The notes: generated by a model from the letters alone, not told the origin. DNA of 64,000 bases from Paenibacillus sp. R14(2021) (GCF_019431355.1 NZ_CP080269.1:2825501-2889500); one strand, 5' to 3'; shown: positions 26,128 through 35,486, counted from the stretch's first letter. A program made the numbers and translations.

Positions 26128-27075
26128 TTATTGTGCAACAGTCTCCGCCGATAAATTCAGCCAAGCGCGTTCCCCAGGCGTCAGTATGACAGGCAGCGCC
26201 TTGACGCTGTCCTGGAGTTCCGCAGGCGTTTGCGGTCCGATGATCGCAGCGACGGGAAACGGCTGGTTCAGCACGTAGGCCAGCGCGATATGATTGGCGG
26301 TCACGCCGTATTTGGCTGCAAGCTCGGCTGCTCTGCGCTTACGCTCCCAATTCTCTTCGCTGTAATTGACGCGGACCATATCAGCATCGTCACGCTTCTC
26401 CGGCGCGTAGCGGTCCGTGAAGAAGCCGCCCGATTGCGAGGACCACGACAGGATCGGGAGATGGGATTCCGTATGCCACGCTTCATCTTCCGCCGTCGTG
26501 GAGACGCACCCCGCCCAGCGCGCTTCGTTCGGCCGCGCAAGACTGAGATTAGGACTGCTGCAGGCAAAGCCGGTCATGCCCTGCTTGGCCGCGTATGCAT
26601 TCGCCTCGCGAATGCGCGCGACGCTCCAGTTGGAGGCGCCTAGCGCACGGCAGCGGCCTGCGGCAAGCTGGTCGTTCAGCCCTTCCAGAATGTAACCGAC
26701 ATGGACATTGGGATCGTCACGATGCAGCATATACAAATCGATGTAGTCGGTTTCCATCCGTTCCAGCGACTCCACCAGGTCGCTTTGGATGCAGGTTTTC
26801 GTCATGCGCGGCTTCTCGTACGGATGCGCGCCTTTGCCAATAATAACAATCTCGCTCCGGTTACCGCGCGAAGTTATCCATTTGCCGATGGCCTGCGCGG
26901 AGCTTGCGCCGTAAATATGGCCGCTGTCGATCGTATTTCCTCCCGCTGCCGCATAGGCATCCAGCAGCTCGCCGGAATAATCCATGTCATCCGCCTTCAG
27001 CATCATGGACCCTTGAATAAGCTGCGTGATCCCCTGCTGAATGCCTGCTACTTCAATGCGTTTCATTGTCGTCAT
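26128..27075 (-). CDS. Aldo/keto reductase
   Basis: A 315-residue AKR-fold protein. The tetrad is recognisable as Asp and Tyr in NTIDSGHIYGASS, Lys in VIIGKGAHPYE and His in DLYMLHRDDP. The cofactor-binding end includes HIALAYVLNQPFPVAAIIGPQ. This variant, with KGAHP in place of the usual TK motif, is frequent in Paenibacillus sugar loci. GAGGAG lies 8 nt before the ATG. It is divergent from an AraC regulator, which probably controls it. The substrate is likely a carbohydrate-derived aldehyde, by context only. Confidence 0.88.
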   Translation of the reverse strand: MTTMKRIEVAGIQQGITQLIQGSMMLKADDMDYSGELLDAYAAAGGNTIDSGHIYGASSAQAIGKWITSRGNRSEIVIIGKGAHPYEKPRMTKTCIQSDLVESLERMETDYIDLYMLHRDDPNVHVGYILEGLNDQLAAGRCRALGASNWSVARIREANAYAAKQGMTGFACSSPNLSLARPNEARWAGCVSTTAEDEAWHTESHLPILSWSSQSGGFFTDRYAPEKRDDADMVRVNYSEENWERKRRAAELAAKYGVTANHIALAYVLNQPFPVAAIIGPQTPAELQDSVKALPVILTPGERAWLNLSAETVAQ

Positions 27076-27206
27076 CTATTCCGCTCCTCTTCCTTAACTA
27101 TTGCGCTATATTGATTATTATAAATGAGGATTTCGCGTTATAATATCGAAATATATTGCTTCTCATAAAACAATATTGACCTTATTTCCGAAGAGGTGAG
27201 CATATC

Positions 27207-28067
27207 GTGGCCCAGCACCATCTTACACTTCCCCTGCTGCGTAAGGAGCGGTTCTACTGTTTTCCCGAATCAGCCGGCCATTATGAGCCTTATACGAAGC
27301 ACGAGGTTCGCCGTCCTGCGGGCGTGCTTCAGGAGTTCAATCTGCATCTCATCACCGCGGGCAGCGGCTTTGTCGAGCTCGAGAAAGGACGATTCGAGCT
27401 GAAGGCCGGCGACGCTTTTCTTTATTTTCCGGAGGAAAAGCAATTTTATTACGCGCATCCCGATCATCCGTGGGAGATCAAATGGGTGCATTTCTACGGC
27501 AGCGGCGTGCAGACCGATCTGACCGAGCGCGGCTTTCACCGTTCCATCGCTTGGCGGCTCCGCACATCGGCCGAGCTGGATGGCCGCATAGACGAGCTGC
27601 TCGGCGAAATCGAGCGCCATACGCTTCTGCGGCCCAGCCGAGTCGCCATGCTCATGTACGGGATCGTTGCGGAATTCATCGAGCAGGCGGAGCCAATCTC
27701 CGCGGCCGGCGGAAGCGCCTCGGCCGTCGAGCGCATTCTCGCCTTGCTGCCCGAGCTGCAGGCCGCGGCCTCCGAGCCGTTCGACTTGGATGCTTGGGCC
27801 GCACGAGCAGCAACAAATCGCTATACGTTCTGCCGGTCGTTTCGCCGCGCCATCGGCCAGACGCCGCTTGCGTTTCTAACGATGTGCCGCATACAGAGGG
27901 CTAAGGTGCTGCTCGTGGAGCGGCAGGAGCTCAGCGTCAGCGAAATCGCCCGATTGTCCGGGTACGATACGGCGAGCTACTTCAATAAACGGTTTCAGGA
28001 AAGCGAGAACATGACGCCGACCGCATACCGCGGGCAATTCGCGGGAACCGCCGCTTTACGAAGATAA
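27207..28067 (+). CDS. AraC family transcriptional regulator
   Basis: A 286-residue regulator. The N-terminal sensor is a cupin (FNLHLITAGSGFVELEKGRFELKAGDAFLYFP), and the C-terminus has two helix-turn-helix motifs, the second being SEIARLSGYDTASYFNKRFQESENMTPTAYR. The start is a GTG at 27207, with AGAGGTG 8 nt upstream. It is divergent from the aldo/keto reductase at 26128-27075, and the 131-bp gap must hold both promoters. Confidence 0.9.
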   Translation: MAQHHLTLPLLRKERFYCFPESAGHYEPYTKHEVRRPAGVLQEFNLHLITAGSGFVELEKGRFELKAGDAFLYFPEEKQFYYAHPDHPWEIKWVHFYGSGVQTDLTERGFHRSIAWRLRTSAELDGRIDELLGEIERHTLLRPSRVAMLMYGIVAEFIEQAEPISAAGGSASAVERILALLPELQAAASEPFDLDAWAARAATNRYTFCRSFRRAIGQTPLAFLTMCRIQRAKVLLVERQELSVSEIARLSGYDTASYFNKRFQESENMTPTAYRGQFAGTAALRR

Positions 28068-28143
28068 CGCTTGTTCCCCCCCTCGATTTTCGTTACAATC
28101 AATGAAAATGCATGAGGCTTATAGAGAGAAGGAGCGGAAGAGA

Positions 28144-28947
28144 ATGACCTACAAATTAATTGCCATCGATATCGACGACACGCTGCTTACAGATGATATT
28201 CAAGTGACGCCAGGCACGAAGGCCGCGCTTGCAGCCGCCATTGAGCAAGGCGTGTTTGTAACCCTCGCGACGGGCCGCATGTTCCCGTCCGCCAAGAAGA
28301 TTGCCAAGCAAATCGAGCTGAACGTCCCGATCATCACGTACCAAGGCTCGCTCGTGAAGACACTGCTGGACGAGCAGGTGCTGTACGAACGTAACGTCCC
28401 TCAGGATGCAGCTAAGGAATTGATCGCTTTCTGCAAGGCGAACAACGTCTATCTGCAGCTGTACATCAACGACACGCTCTATGTCCGGGAGGACAACAAG
28501 TACGCGCGCGATTACTCCGCCTTGGCGAATATCCCATTCGTCGTGGAACCGGATTTCGAATCGCTCATCGCCCAGCCGTCCGCTAAGATGCTCATGATCG
28601 ACGACCCGGCCCGTTTGGACGAAGTCGCGCTGCAGCTCGCTCCCTTGATCGGCGATCGGGTGCATATTACGAAATCGAAGGCACACTACCTGGAAGTCAC
28701 GCACAAAGAAGGCACGAAAGGCCATGCGATCGCCTTCATGGCGGAGCATATTGGCTGCACGCTGGATGAAGTCATCGCCATTGGCGATTCCTGGAACGAT
28801 CATGAGATGATCGAAGCTGCCGGTCTCGGCGTCGCGATGGGCAATGCTCTGCCGAAGCTGAAGGAAATCGCGCAGTTCGTCACCAAATCGAACAATGAAG
28901 AGGGCGTCAAGCACGTCATCGATAAATTTATTCTCCAAACGGTATAA
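28144..28947 (+). CDS. Cof-type HAD-superfamily hydrolase
   Basis: A 267-residue haloacid-dehalogenase-type phosphatase with a type IIB cap. Motif I is AIDIDDTLLTDD, motif II TLATGRMF, and motifs III and IV appear as the late lysine region and AIGDSWNDHEM. The family dephosphorylates sugar phosphates or cofactors such as FMN; the substrate is not predictable. AGAAGGAG lies 9 nt before the ATG at 28144, and the open frame back to 28102 is not needed. A terminator follows. Confidence 0.92.
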   Translation: MTYKLIAIDIDDTLLTDDIQVTPGTKAALAAAIEQGVFVTLATGRMFPSAKKIAKQIELNVPIITYQGSLVKTLLDEQVLYERNVPQDAAKELIAFCKANNVYLQLYINDTLYVREDNKYARDYSALANIPFVVEPDFESLIAQPSAKMLMIDDPARLDEVALQLAPLIGDRVHITKSKAHYLEVTHKEGTKGHAIAFMAEHIGCTLDEVIAIGDSWNDHEMIEAAGLGVAMGNALPKLKEIAQFVTKSNNEEGVKHVIDKFILQTV

Positions 28948-28952
28948 CGAAG

Positions 28953-29000
28953 AAGAGCTGCCGCCCGAGCCGAATGCGACCCGAGCTGCGGCTCTTTTTT
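28953..29000 (+). terminator. Intrinsic terminator of the HAD hydrolase gene
   Basis: AAGAGC pairs with GCTCTT, extended inward with one mismatch and one G-T pair, and is followed by six T residues. Confidence 0.75.
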
Positions 29001-29022
29001 GTCGGTGTGCTGTCATGTTTCG

Positions 29023-30075
29023 TTAAATGGACACATACGTCCAAATTGCAAGCAGCAGCGAGGTAATCAGCATCGCAGCTAATGCCTTCAGCACCCCAGC
29101 GCCCATATTGCGGAGGCTGACGTTCAGTCCCAAGCCGACCATCGCCATCGTAAGCAGGAACGTCGTAACCATCGTCAGTCCGTTCATGGCGGCAGGCGCC
29201 GCATGAATGACCGCTTGGCCCCAGCTACTGCTGCCGAGCAGGCTCATGCCTGCAAATCCGACCAGAAACCATGGATATTGGAGGGGTGCCTGCTCTTCGC
29301 CGGCACCGCCTGCACGCTTGCTGATCCGGCGCTGAATGAAGATGAGCGCCAAGCAGAGCGGGACGAGTAAGAAAACCCGGCCTAGCTTCGCCAGCAGCGC
29401 GAGTGCCAGCGCGTCTTCACCCGCTGGAGCCGCGGCCAGTGCAGCATGCGCGATTTCGTGCAGGCTCGTGCCCGACCAGGTGCCGTACTGCATCGCCGTC
29501 AATCCGAGCAGCGGGCGAATGAGCGTGTACGTGACCGCGAACAGCGTGCCTGCAAGGGCAATCAATCCGGCGCTGACGGCCGTGTCCTCCTCTCTCGCCC
29601 GCAGAATCGGCGATACGGCTGCAATCGCCGCCGCCCCGCAAATTCCCGTGCCGATGCCGAGCAGGAGTGACAGCTTCATGTCCGCACGCAGCCACTTAGC
29701 CAACAGCAGCGTGACGCCGATTGCGAAGACCACGACGCAAGCATCACGAGCCAGCAATCCCATGCCCTCCTGCAGCACCTGATTAACGTTGAGCTTAACG
29801 CCGTAGAGGATGATCGCGAGACGGAGCAGATTTTTGCTGGAGAATTGAATGCCCTGCTGAAGCGAATGGGGATAGCCTAGGAAATGACGATAGAGCACCG
29901 CGAGCAAAATCGCGCAGGCCATCTGGCCGGCATAATGAAGCCCAGGCAATTGCGATAACCCGTAGCCTGCGGCCGCAATCGCGAACGTAAAGGCAATACC
30001 GCCTATGCGCGGCCTGCATGCGCCCAGCAGCAACGCGAGATAATGAAGCGGCTTGATCGTATAGGGAACTGCCAT
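29023..30075 (-). CDS. YeiH/UPF0324 family putative sulfate exporter
   Basis: A 350-residue polytopic membrane protein with about ten hydrophobic segments. Family motifs include LRLAIILYGVKLN, LLLGIGTGICGAAAIAAVSPIL and the TGTSLHEIAHA-like GTSLHEIAHAALAAAP. UPF0324 proteins are annotated as sulfate exporters in some genomes, on limited evidence. GGAGG lies 9 nt before the ATG at 30075; the open frame to 30096 is not used. Its proximity, within about 1.5 kb, to a sulfate import operon is suggestive, but the two are not co-transcribed. Confidence 0.88.
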   Translation of the reverse strand: MAVPYTIKPLHYLALLLGACRPRIGGIAFTFAIAAAGYGLSQLPGLHYAGQMACAILLAVLYRHFLGYPHSLQQGIQFSSKNLLRLAIILYGVKLNVNQVLQEGMGLLARDACVVVFAIGVTLLLAKWLRADMKLSLLLGIGTGICGAAAIAAVSPILRAREEDTAVSAGLIALAGTLFAVTYTLIRPLLGLTAMQYGTWSGTSLHEIAHAALAAAPAGEDALALALLAKLGRVFLLVPLCLALIFIQRRISKRAGGAGEEQAPLQYPWFLVGFAGMSLLGSSSWGQAVIHAAPAAMNGLTMVTTFLLTMAMVGLGLNVSLRNMGAGVLKALAAMLITSLLLAIWTYVSI

Positions 30076-30285
30076 GCTGAGCCGCCTCCGGTACAAGTAA
30101 GATGGTTCCCATTATACTGCCCGGTCTCTGATAATTGAAATCAATCCTGCTGATGAAAAAGATAAAGGATCGTTATGCCTCGTATGCGTTTCTCGTTAAC
30201 TCGTAGATCGTAACCATTTTGTTACACTCATAACCTATGCATCCACTATAGTAGAGCTATAACAGCCTTTATGGAGGGATTACAG

Positions 30286-31431
30286 TTGAACCAGCCAAAA
30301 AGTAAACATCCCATGAAACGCGCATCCATTGCCGTCTTGAGCACTGCGCTTCTCCTCACCGCATCCGCTCAGCTTGCTTTCGCGGCGGATTCATCCAGCC
30401 CGGCTCAGAGCAGCACGACAGCCGTGCAGGTCGTGAGCAATCAGCCGACCGGAGCCGTCAAGCTGACAAGCAAGAGCGTGAAACAATCCACCGCCCTGCT
30501 CGAAACGGATTTGAACGTACCCGTCATCAGCGGGATGAAAGACACGGCCTACCAGAATGCGCTGAACGCGAACTTGGCCGCACGTGCCAAAGCCGTCGTA
30601 GACGCCATAACAAAGCAGGCCAAGAACGACGCCGCAGCTGCCGACGGCTCCTATGAATTCCGCCCTTATGGCGCGACGATCAAATTCGAGCTGATTTCGG
30701 ACGGCAGCCAGAACAGCGGTAATGTGATTTCGTTCAAAATGTTGACCTATACCTTTACGGGCGGCGCCCATGGCATAACCGTCGTCGATACGTATAACAT
30801 TCATAACACGGCGAAAGCATCCCCGATCAAGCTGAAGGAGCTGTTCGGCCCAAGCTACCTGAGCATCATCAATCGTACGGTAAAAGCCGAAATCGCATCC
30901 CGGCCTGCCGACTTCTTCAAGGACGCGTTCAAATCCATCACCGATCAACAAGCGTTCTATGTGGAGGACGGCATTCTTTATCTCGTGTTCCAGCAGTACG
31001 AGATTGCTCCTTACGCCGCCGGCCTGCCTGAAATTGCGCTGGTCATTCCCGATACCGGCGTAACCGTTCCGGCAGGTATCGCCTCCTTGCCCGTCGTCGC
31101 AGATGGCCAGAGCCTACATGGTACGAAGCTCTACACCGCCGCCGGCGGAGTCGTTATGGCACCGCTTCGTCCGCTTGCCGAAGCGCTTGGCTTCAAGCTG
31201 GGCTGGAATGCGGCTTCCCGCACATACGAGGTGCGCAAAGGCCAAGCATGGACTTCGCTTACGAAGGGCAAGGACCGCTACGCCGTTACCGATAAGGCTT
31301 CCTTTACGCTCGGCGCCGCGCCGGTGCTAAAGAACGGCCAGCTATACGTGCCGCTTGCCTTCTTCTCTAAGGTTTTGAACGCGAAAATCACCTATACGAA
31401 GCAAGCCGTGGAGCTCTCGTTGTCGAAATAA
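30286..31431 (+). CDS. Secreted DUF4163/DUF3298 protein with copper-amine-oxidase-N domain
   Basis: A 381-residue exported protein. The signal peptide runs to about residue 33 (IAVLSTALLLTASAQLAFAAD). A DUF4163/DUF3298 module follows, with the signature FTGGAHGITVVDTYN and an LKELF segment. The C-terminal 110 residues form a copper-amine-oxidase N-terminal domain (VVMAPLRPLAEALGFKLGW; LYVPLAFFSKVL). This matches the RsiV-like extracellular architecture without a sigma-factor partner. The start is probably the TTG at 30286, with GGAGGG 7 nt upstream; ATG at 30313 is the alternative. Role in the cell wall is inferred. Confidence 0.85.
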   Translation: MNQPKSKHPMKRASIAVLSTALLLTASAQLAFAADSSSPAQSSTTAVQVVSNQPTGAVKLTSKSVKQSTALLETDLNVPVISGMKDTAYQNALNANLAARAKAVVDAITKQAKNDAAAADGSYEFRPYGATIKFELISDGSQNSGNVISFKMLTYTFTGGAHGITVVDTYNIHNTAKASPIKLKELFGPSYLSIINRTVKAEIASRPADFFKDAFKSITDQQAFYVEDGILYLVFQQYEIAPYAAGLPEIALVIPDTGVTVPAGIASLPVVADGQSLHGTKLYTAAGGVVMAPLRPLAEALGFKLGWNAASRTYEVRKGQAWTSLTKGKDRYAVTDKASFTLGAAPVLKNGQLYVPLAFFSKVLNAKITYTKQAVELSLSK

Positions 31432-31456
31432 GAGGGAGTAAAAGCCCGGAAGCACA

Positions 31457-31494
31457 AGAATGGCCCTGCCGCTTCATACGGTCAGGGCCATTCT
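31457..31494. terminator. Bidirectional terminator
   Basis: AGAATGGCCCTG and CAGGGCCATTCT form a perfect stem with T residues following on both strands, between the DUF3298 gene and the convergent sulfate-binding protein gene. Confidence 0.88.
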
Positions 31495-31504
31495 TTATGC
31501 CATT

Positions 31505-32584
31505 TTAAATGCCGGCCAACACTTGGTACCAGACGCCGCGCGGCGAGTAAAGCGTCTTGCGCACATAATCCCAGCCGCCGAGGTACTGAATATCGAACAA
31601 ATCCACCGGATTAACGTAATTGCCTTTGACCTCTTCCATAACAGTTGGATCAACGGGACGGAAACCGTAATCGGCGAAAATATGCTGTGCTTCCTTCGTG
31701 TGCAGATACGCCACGAAAGCGTCCGCTACCTTGCGCGTGCCGTGCTTATCGGCGTTCTTATCCACGACGGCCGCCGGGTTCTCGATCAGGATCGTCGATT
31801 TCGGCACGACGACCTCGTAAGGGACGCCCTGCTTAATTCGCGCGAGCAGTTCGTTCTCGTAGGTGACGATGACATCGCCGACCCCGTATTCGAATGCCGC
31901 CATGGATGCGCGGCCGCTCTTATCGAGCGATTCCACGTTGTGGTGAATCCGCTCTAGAAATGCTTTTGCATATGCCGGGTCCTTCTTGCCCGTCCTCGCC
32001 TCGGATTCCTTCAGGCCCGCGCCGTACATCGCGTTGATGTCCCATTGCGCGCCCCCGGAGGTCTTCGGATTGGGATACAGCACTTTAACGCCTTTGCGGG
32101 TCAAGTCCTCCCAATCGTGAATCCCCTTGGGATTGTCCTTGCGAGTGCCGAGTACCGCGATCGAGCGCGTGATCATGCCGTTGTCCCCGGCCTTGCGCCA
32201 ATCATTCGTAATGAAGCCCGCCTTCTCGATCTTGCCGATATCGCTCTCCATCGCAAGGACCGCCACATCGGCTTCAAAGCCGCCTGCGATGGCGCGAGCC
32301 TGCGTGCCTGAAGCTTCATAGGATTCCTGAAATGCCACGGTCTGCCCTGTCTTCGCCTTCCACTGCTTCGCAAACGCGGGAAGCAGCACCGCAAACGCAT
32401 CCTTCGCCACCGAGTAAGCACCGATGACGAGCGTCACGTCGCCCTTTGCCGCTGCGCCTGGCTGCGCGTCTCCGTTCGCCGTGGTTCCGTTGCCGTCTTT
32501 GCCGCAGGCGGCCGTCAGCAGCAGCGTCAAGGAGAGCAGTGCCGTACCCGCGATGCGCCATCCTTTTGTTAGGGTAGGTTTCAT
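31505..32584 (-). CDS. Sulfate ABC transporter substrate-binding lipoprotein
   Basis: A 359-residue exported solute-binding protein. The signal peptide ends in a lipobox (LLLTAACGKDG). Sulfate-binding signatures include ESYEASGTQARAIAGGFEADV, NPKTSGGAQWDINAMYG and GVGDVIVTYENELL. It delivers sulfate or thiosulfate to the CysTW permease on the outer membrane face. It is the last gene of a four-gene leftward operon, after cysT, cysW and cysA. The ribosome-binding site before the ATG at 32584 is weak (AAAGTG, distant), so a GTG or TTG start 3-9 codons upstream remains possible. Confidence 0.92.
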   Translation of the reverse strand: MKPTLTKGWRIAGTALLSLTLLLTAACGKDGNGTTANGDAQPGAAAKGDVTLVIGAYSVAKDAFAVLLPAFAKQWKAKTGQTVAFQESYEASGTQARAIAGGFEADVAVLAMESDIGKIEKAGFITNDWRKAGDNGMITRSIAVLGTRKDNPKGIHDWEDLTRKGVKVLYPNPKTSGGAQWDINAMYGAGLKESEARTGKKDPAYAKAFLERIHHNVESLDKSGRASMAAFEYGVGDVIVTYENELLARIKQGVPYEVVVPKSTILIENPAAVVDKNADKHGTRKVADAFVAYLHTKEAQHIFADYGFRPVDPTVMEEVKGNYVNPVDLFDIQYLGGWDYVRKTLYSPRGVWYQVLAGI

Positions 32585-32622
32585 AGTGTACACACACTTT
32601 CTATTTAGCAAGTTATTGGCTA

Positions 32623-33687
32623 TTAAATATGAATAGGCATGGGATCTTCCTTCAGCTTGTTCTCCATAATCCAGGTGTCGCTGTCGTTAAACAGATACGC
32701 GCGGTGAATGAGTACGCTAACCTCTTCGCCCGGCTGCAGCACTTCCTTCTCCAACGAGCGGTAGGTGATCAGCTTGATATCGCCCACCATGACCTCCACC
32801 ATCCATTCGCTGCCGCGGAAATGCAGATGCTTTACTTTGCCCGGCACCGTCGCGGAAGCGATGCGGAATTCGCTGCGCTTGCCGATCTCGATATATTCCG
32901 GACGGATCAGCGCCTGCGTGCCCGGCCAATTGGCGGCTTCCTCGAAGCCCTTCAGCTGCTCCACGCGCTCAACGATCGTCGATTCGCCGATAAAGCTCGC
33001 CACGAACTGGGTTTGCGGGTTTTTGTATATATCCCAAGGCGTCCCTTTCTGCTCTAGACGTCCTTTGTTGATAATCATGATTTCATCGGCGACTTCAATG
33101 GCCTCGTCTTGGTCATGCGTAACGAAGATCGACGTGATGCCAAGCCGTTCGATCATATCCTTCAGCCAAGTGCGAAGCTCTGTGCGAATCTTGGCGTCAA
33201 TGGCCGCGAAAGGCTCATCCAGCAGCAGCAGCTGCGGCTCTGGAGCAAGCGCTCTTGCGAATGCGACGCGCTGGCGCTGGCCGCCGGACAGTTGATGCGG
33301 ATAACGATGCTCGAAGCCCTTCAATCCTGTCAGTTCAAGCAGCGACAATACGCGCTCGCGGATGACTTCCTTGCTTGCCTTCTTCACTTTCAAGCCGAAT
33401 GCCACGTTGTCATAGACCGTCATATGTTTGAATAATGCATAGTTCTGGAAGACGAAGCCGATGCCGCGTTCCTGCGGAGGCAGGTCGTTCACCCGCTTAC
33501 CGTGGAATACGATGTCGCCGGCCGATGGCGATTCCAATCCCGCCAGCATGCGCAGAATGGATGTCTTACCGCCGCCGCTCGGGCCGAGAAGGCCGATCAG
33601 CTGCCCTTTGGCGATGTCGAAGCTCACGTCGCGCACTGCATGGAAATCACCGAACTGTTTATTTAAACCGCGCACCTCGATATGCAT
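32623..33687 (-). CDS. cysA: Sulfate ABC transporter ATP-binding protein
   Basis: A 354-residue ATPase that powers sulfate import. Walker A is GPSGGGKTS, the signature LSGGQRQR, Walker B LLLLDEPFAAID, and the switch histidine lies in FVTHDQDEA. A C-terminal regulatory TOBE-like domain follows from about residue 245. GAAAGGAAGTG precedes the ATG, which lies 3 bp after the cysW stop. It forms one operon with cysT and cysW upstream and the binding-protein gene downstream. Confidence 0.95.
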   Translation of the reverse strand: MHIEVRGLNKQFGDFHAVRDVSFDIAKGQLIGLLGPSGGGKTSILRMLAGLESPSAGDIVFHGKRVNDLPPQERGIGFVFQNYALFKHMTVYDNVAFGLKVKKASKEVIRERVLSLLELTGLKGFEHRYPHQLSGGQRQRVAFARALAPEPQLLLLDEPFAAIDAKIRTELRTWLKDMIERLGITSIFVTHDQDEAIEVADEIMIINKGRLEQKGTPWDIYKNPQTQFVASFIGESTIVERVEQLKGFEEAANWPGTQALIRPEYIEIGKRSEFRIASATVPGKVKHLHFRGSEWMVEVMVGDIKLITYRSLEKEVLQPGEEVSVLIHRAYLFNDSDTWIMENKLKEDPMPIHI

Positions 33688-33690
33688 CGT

Positions 33691-34488
33691 CTAATGCACT
33701 TCCTTTCTCTTCTTCGCCCATTCCATAAGCAGCAGCAGCCCTACGGAGAAGGCGGCGAGCACGAGCGCCACGCTGCTGGCCGACGTCACGTCGAAATTCT
33801 CAACATCCTGGTAGACGAGCGTTGTCGCCGTCTGCGTCTTGTTCATAATATTCCCGGAAACGACGAGCACAGCCCCGAATTCCCCAAGCGAGCGGGCTAC
33901 CGTAAGCACGACGCCGTAGATGACGCCCCAACGGATGGACGGCCATGTCACTTTCCAAAACGTATACCACGAGTAAGCGCCGAGCGTCGAAGCCGCTTCC
34001 TCCTGCTGCGCGCCGATTTCCTGCAGCACGGGCATGACCTCGCGCACCATTAACGGGAACGTCACGAACAGAGTCGCAAGAATCATTCCCGGCAGCGCAT
34101 ACACGACTTTAAATCCGATATCCTCAAAGAACGCGCCGAGAACGGAAGTCGGTCCCAGCATCAGCACGATCATAAGCCCGCCGATGACCGGCGAAACCGC
34201 AAACGGAAGATCGACTATGCTGTTCAGCAGCCCCTTGATCCGGCGGGGCAGCCATGCGGCGCGGACTAGATAGAGTGCCAGCATCACGCCAAAGATCGTA
34301 TTCAGCAGCGTGACGACGACCACGATCAGCCCCGTCATCATAAGCGCATGCAGGGACTGGGCGCGCGTTAACGCATCCGTAAAGCCGCTCCAGCCGTCTT
34401 CCCACGAACCTGTAAAAATCTTGATCAGCGGGGCGATCAGCAAAATCAGAAAGACCAGATAGGTTAATGTAATCCACAGCTTCCTCAT
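33691..34488 (-). CDS. cysW: Sulfate ABC transporter permease CysW
   Basis: A 265-residue inner-membrane permease with six predicted helices. The cytoplasmic EAA coupling loop is EEAASTLGAYSWYTFWKVTWPSI, which contacts the CysA ATPase, followed by the permease signature ARSLGEFGAVLVVSGN. It pairs with CysT to form the channel. Its start overlaps the cysT stop by 4 bp (ATGA), indicating translational coupling. Confidence 0.95.
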   Translation of the reverse strand: MRKLWITLTYLVFLILLIAPLIKIFTGSWEDGWSGFTDALTRAQSLHALMMTGLIVVVVTLLNTIFGVMLALYLVRAAWLPRRIKGLLNSIVDLPFAVSPVIGGLMIVLMLGPTSVLGAFFEDIGFKVVYALPGMILATLFVTFPLMVREVMPVLQEIGAQQEEAASTLGAYSWYTFWKVTWPSIRWGVIYGVVLTVARSLGEFGAVLVVSGNIMNKTQTATTLVYQDVENFDVTSASSVALVLAAFSVGLLLLMEWAKKRKEVH

Positions 34489-35300
34489 TTGTGCTGCCTC
34501 CTTGCTTGCAGGAGGTTGACGGCCCCAAGAATGAGAAAAGACAACGTCAATAACAGCACGGAAACGGCCGCGGCGCCTAGCGCGTTATCACTTTCAATTT
34601 CGCCGAAGATATAAACCGCCGCGATCAGCGTCTTGCCTGGAATATTGCCCGCCACGAGCACGACTGCACCGAATTCGGCAAGCGCGCGGGAGAAGGCCAG
34701 CATGGCCCCGCTTATAATGCCCGGCAGCATGGATGGAAAAATAACGTGAAAAAATGTTCTTGCCTTGGAAGCGCCGAGCGTGTAAGACGCTTCTTCTTCC
34801 GATTTATCGAGCTCCTCCAGCAGCGGCTGTACGCCGCGGATGACGAAAGGAAACGTAACGAACACCATCGCCACGATAATAGCTGGCTCGTGAAAGACAA
34901 TCTGGAAGCCGAGCTTATCAGCCATGCCGCCGACCCAGCTGTTCGGTCCTAGCAGCAGCAAAATCATCAAGCCGCCCACTGCAGTCGGCAGCGCAAACGG
35001 CAAATCGACCAAGCTGTTCAAAACTCTGCGCCCCGGAAACCGGTAGCGAATCAGCACCCAACCAATCAACGTGCCAAGAATCACATTCGTGGCCGCTGCA
35101 ATAACGGACAGTTTAACGGTGAGAAGTACGGCTTCCCACGCCAGAGGGTCCGAAATGCTTTCCCAGAAGGGAAGCCAGCCAAGTTTAAACGATTGCGAGT
35201 AGATCCCGATAATCGGCAGTACAATCAGCAGAATGAAATAGAGCATAATCGTGCTGCGAAAACCGAAGCTCCACAAGCGGCCGCGCATTATGAAATTCAA
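34485..35300 (-). CDS. cysT: Sulfate ABC transporter permease CysT
   Basis: A 271-residue permease with six predicted helices. The EAA loop is SEEEASYTLGASKARTFFHV, followed by SRALAEFGAVVLVAGNIPG, the CysT signature. The start is a TTG at 35300, with GGGAGG 9 nt upstream. It is the first gene of the sulfate import operon; a promoter and a CymR-like operator lie 50-110 bp upstream. Confidence 0.94.
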   Translation of the reverse strand: MNFIMRGRLWSFGFRSTIMLYFILLIVLPIIGIYSQSFKLGWLPFWESISDPLAWEAVLLTVKLSVIAAATNVILGTLIGWVLIRYRFPGRRVLNSLVDLPFALPTAVGGLMILLLLGPNSWVGGMADKLGFQIVFHEPAIIVAMVFVTFPFVIRGVQPLLEELDKSEEEASYTLGASKARTFFHVIFPSMLPGIISGAMLAFSRALAEFGAVVLVAGNIPGKTLIAAVYIFGEIESDNALGAAAVSVLLLTLSFLILGAVNLLQARRQHK

Positions 35301-35350
35301 GCTGAGTTACCTCCCGACGCTTTCCTTGAGGAATCGCGTAGTCCAATTTG

Positions 35351-35377
35351 TAATCCCTATTATTTTACTTGGTATTA
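35351..35377 (-). promoter_or_regulatory. Candidate CymR-type operator of the sulfate operon
   Basis: TAATCCC and GGTATTA form an imperfect dyad with a 13-bp gap (6 of 7 positions symmetric) in a 27-bp AT-rich block. It sits just downstream of the -10, where a repressor would block the promoter. The shape recalls CymR boxes of cysteine-metabolism genes in Bacillus and Staphylococcus; the match is from memory. Confidence 0.5.
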
Positions 35378-35379
35378 AT

Positions 35380-35409
35380 ACTTTAGCAGAGGGCAGAACG
35401 TCTAGTCAA
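35380..35409 (-). promoter_or_regulatory. Promoter of the cysT-cysW-cysA operon
   Basis: Read leftward: -35 TTGACT (35409-35404), 18-bp spacer, -10 TAAAGT (35385-35380). The predicted start point falls at the edge of the dyad at 35351-35377. Confidence 0.6.
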
Positions 35410-35448
35410 TCCTTATTATTCGAAGTAAACTAGTCTTTTTGCCAAACG

Positions 35449-35486
35449 GCAAACACCCCGGCGCTTGGAATCGCCGGGGTGTTTGC
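35449..35486 (-). terminator. Hairpin terminator after yigZ
   Basis: A perfect 15-bp stem (35449-35463 with 35472-35486) rich in G and C at its tip. Read leftward it is followed by a short second hairpin instead of a clean T tract, so efficiency is uncertain. Confidence 0.7.

Noticed and set aside
35301-35448. S-box (SAM) riboswitch before the sulfate operon
   Set aside because: No S-box core sequences or leader terminator are visible; a promoter plus dyad operator explains the region better.
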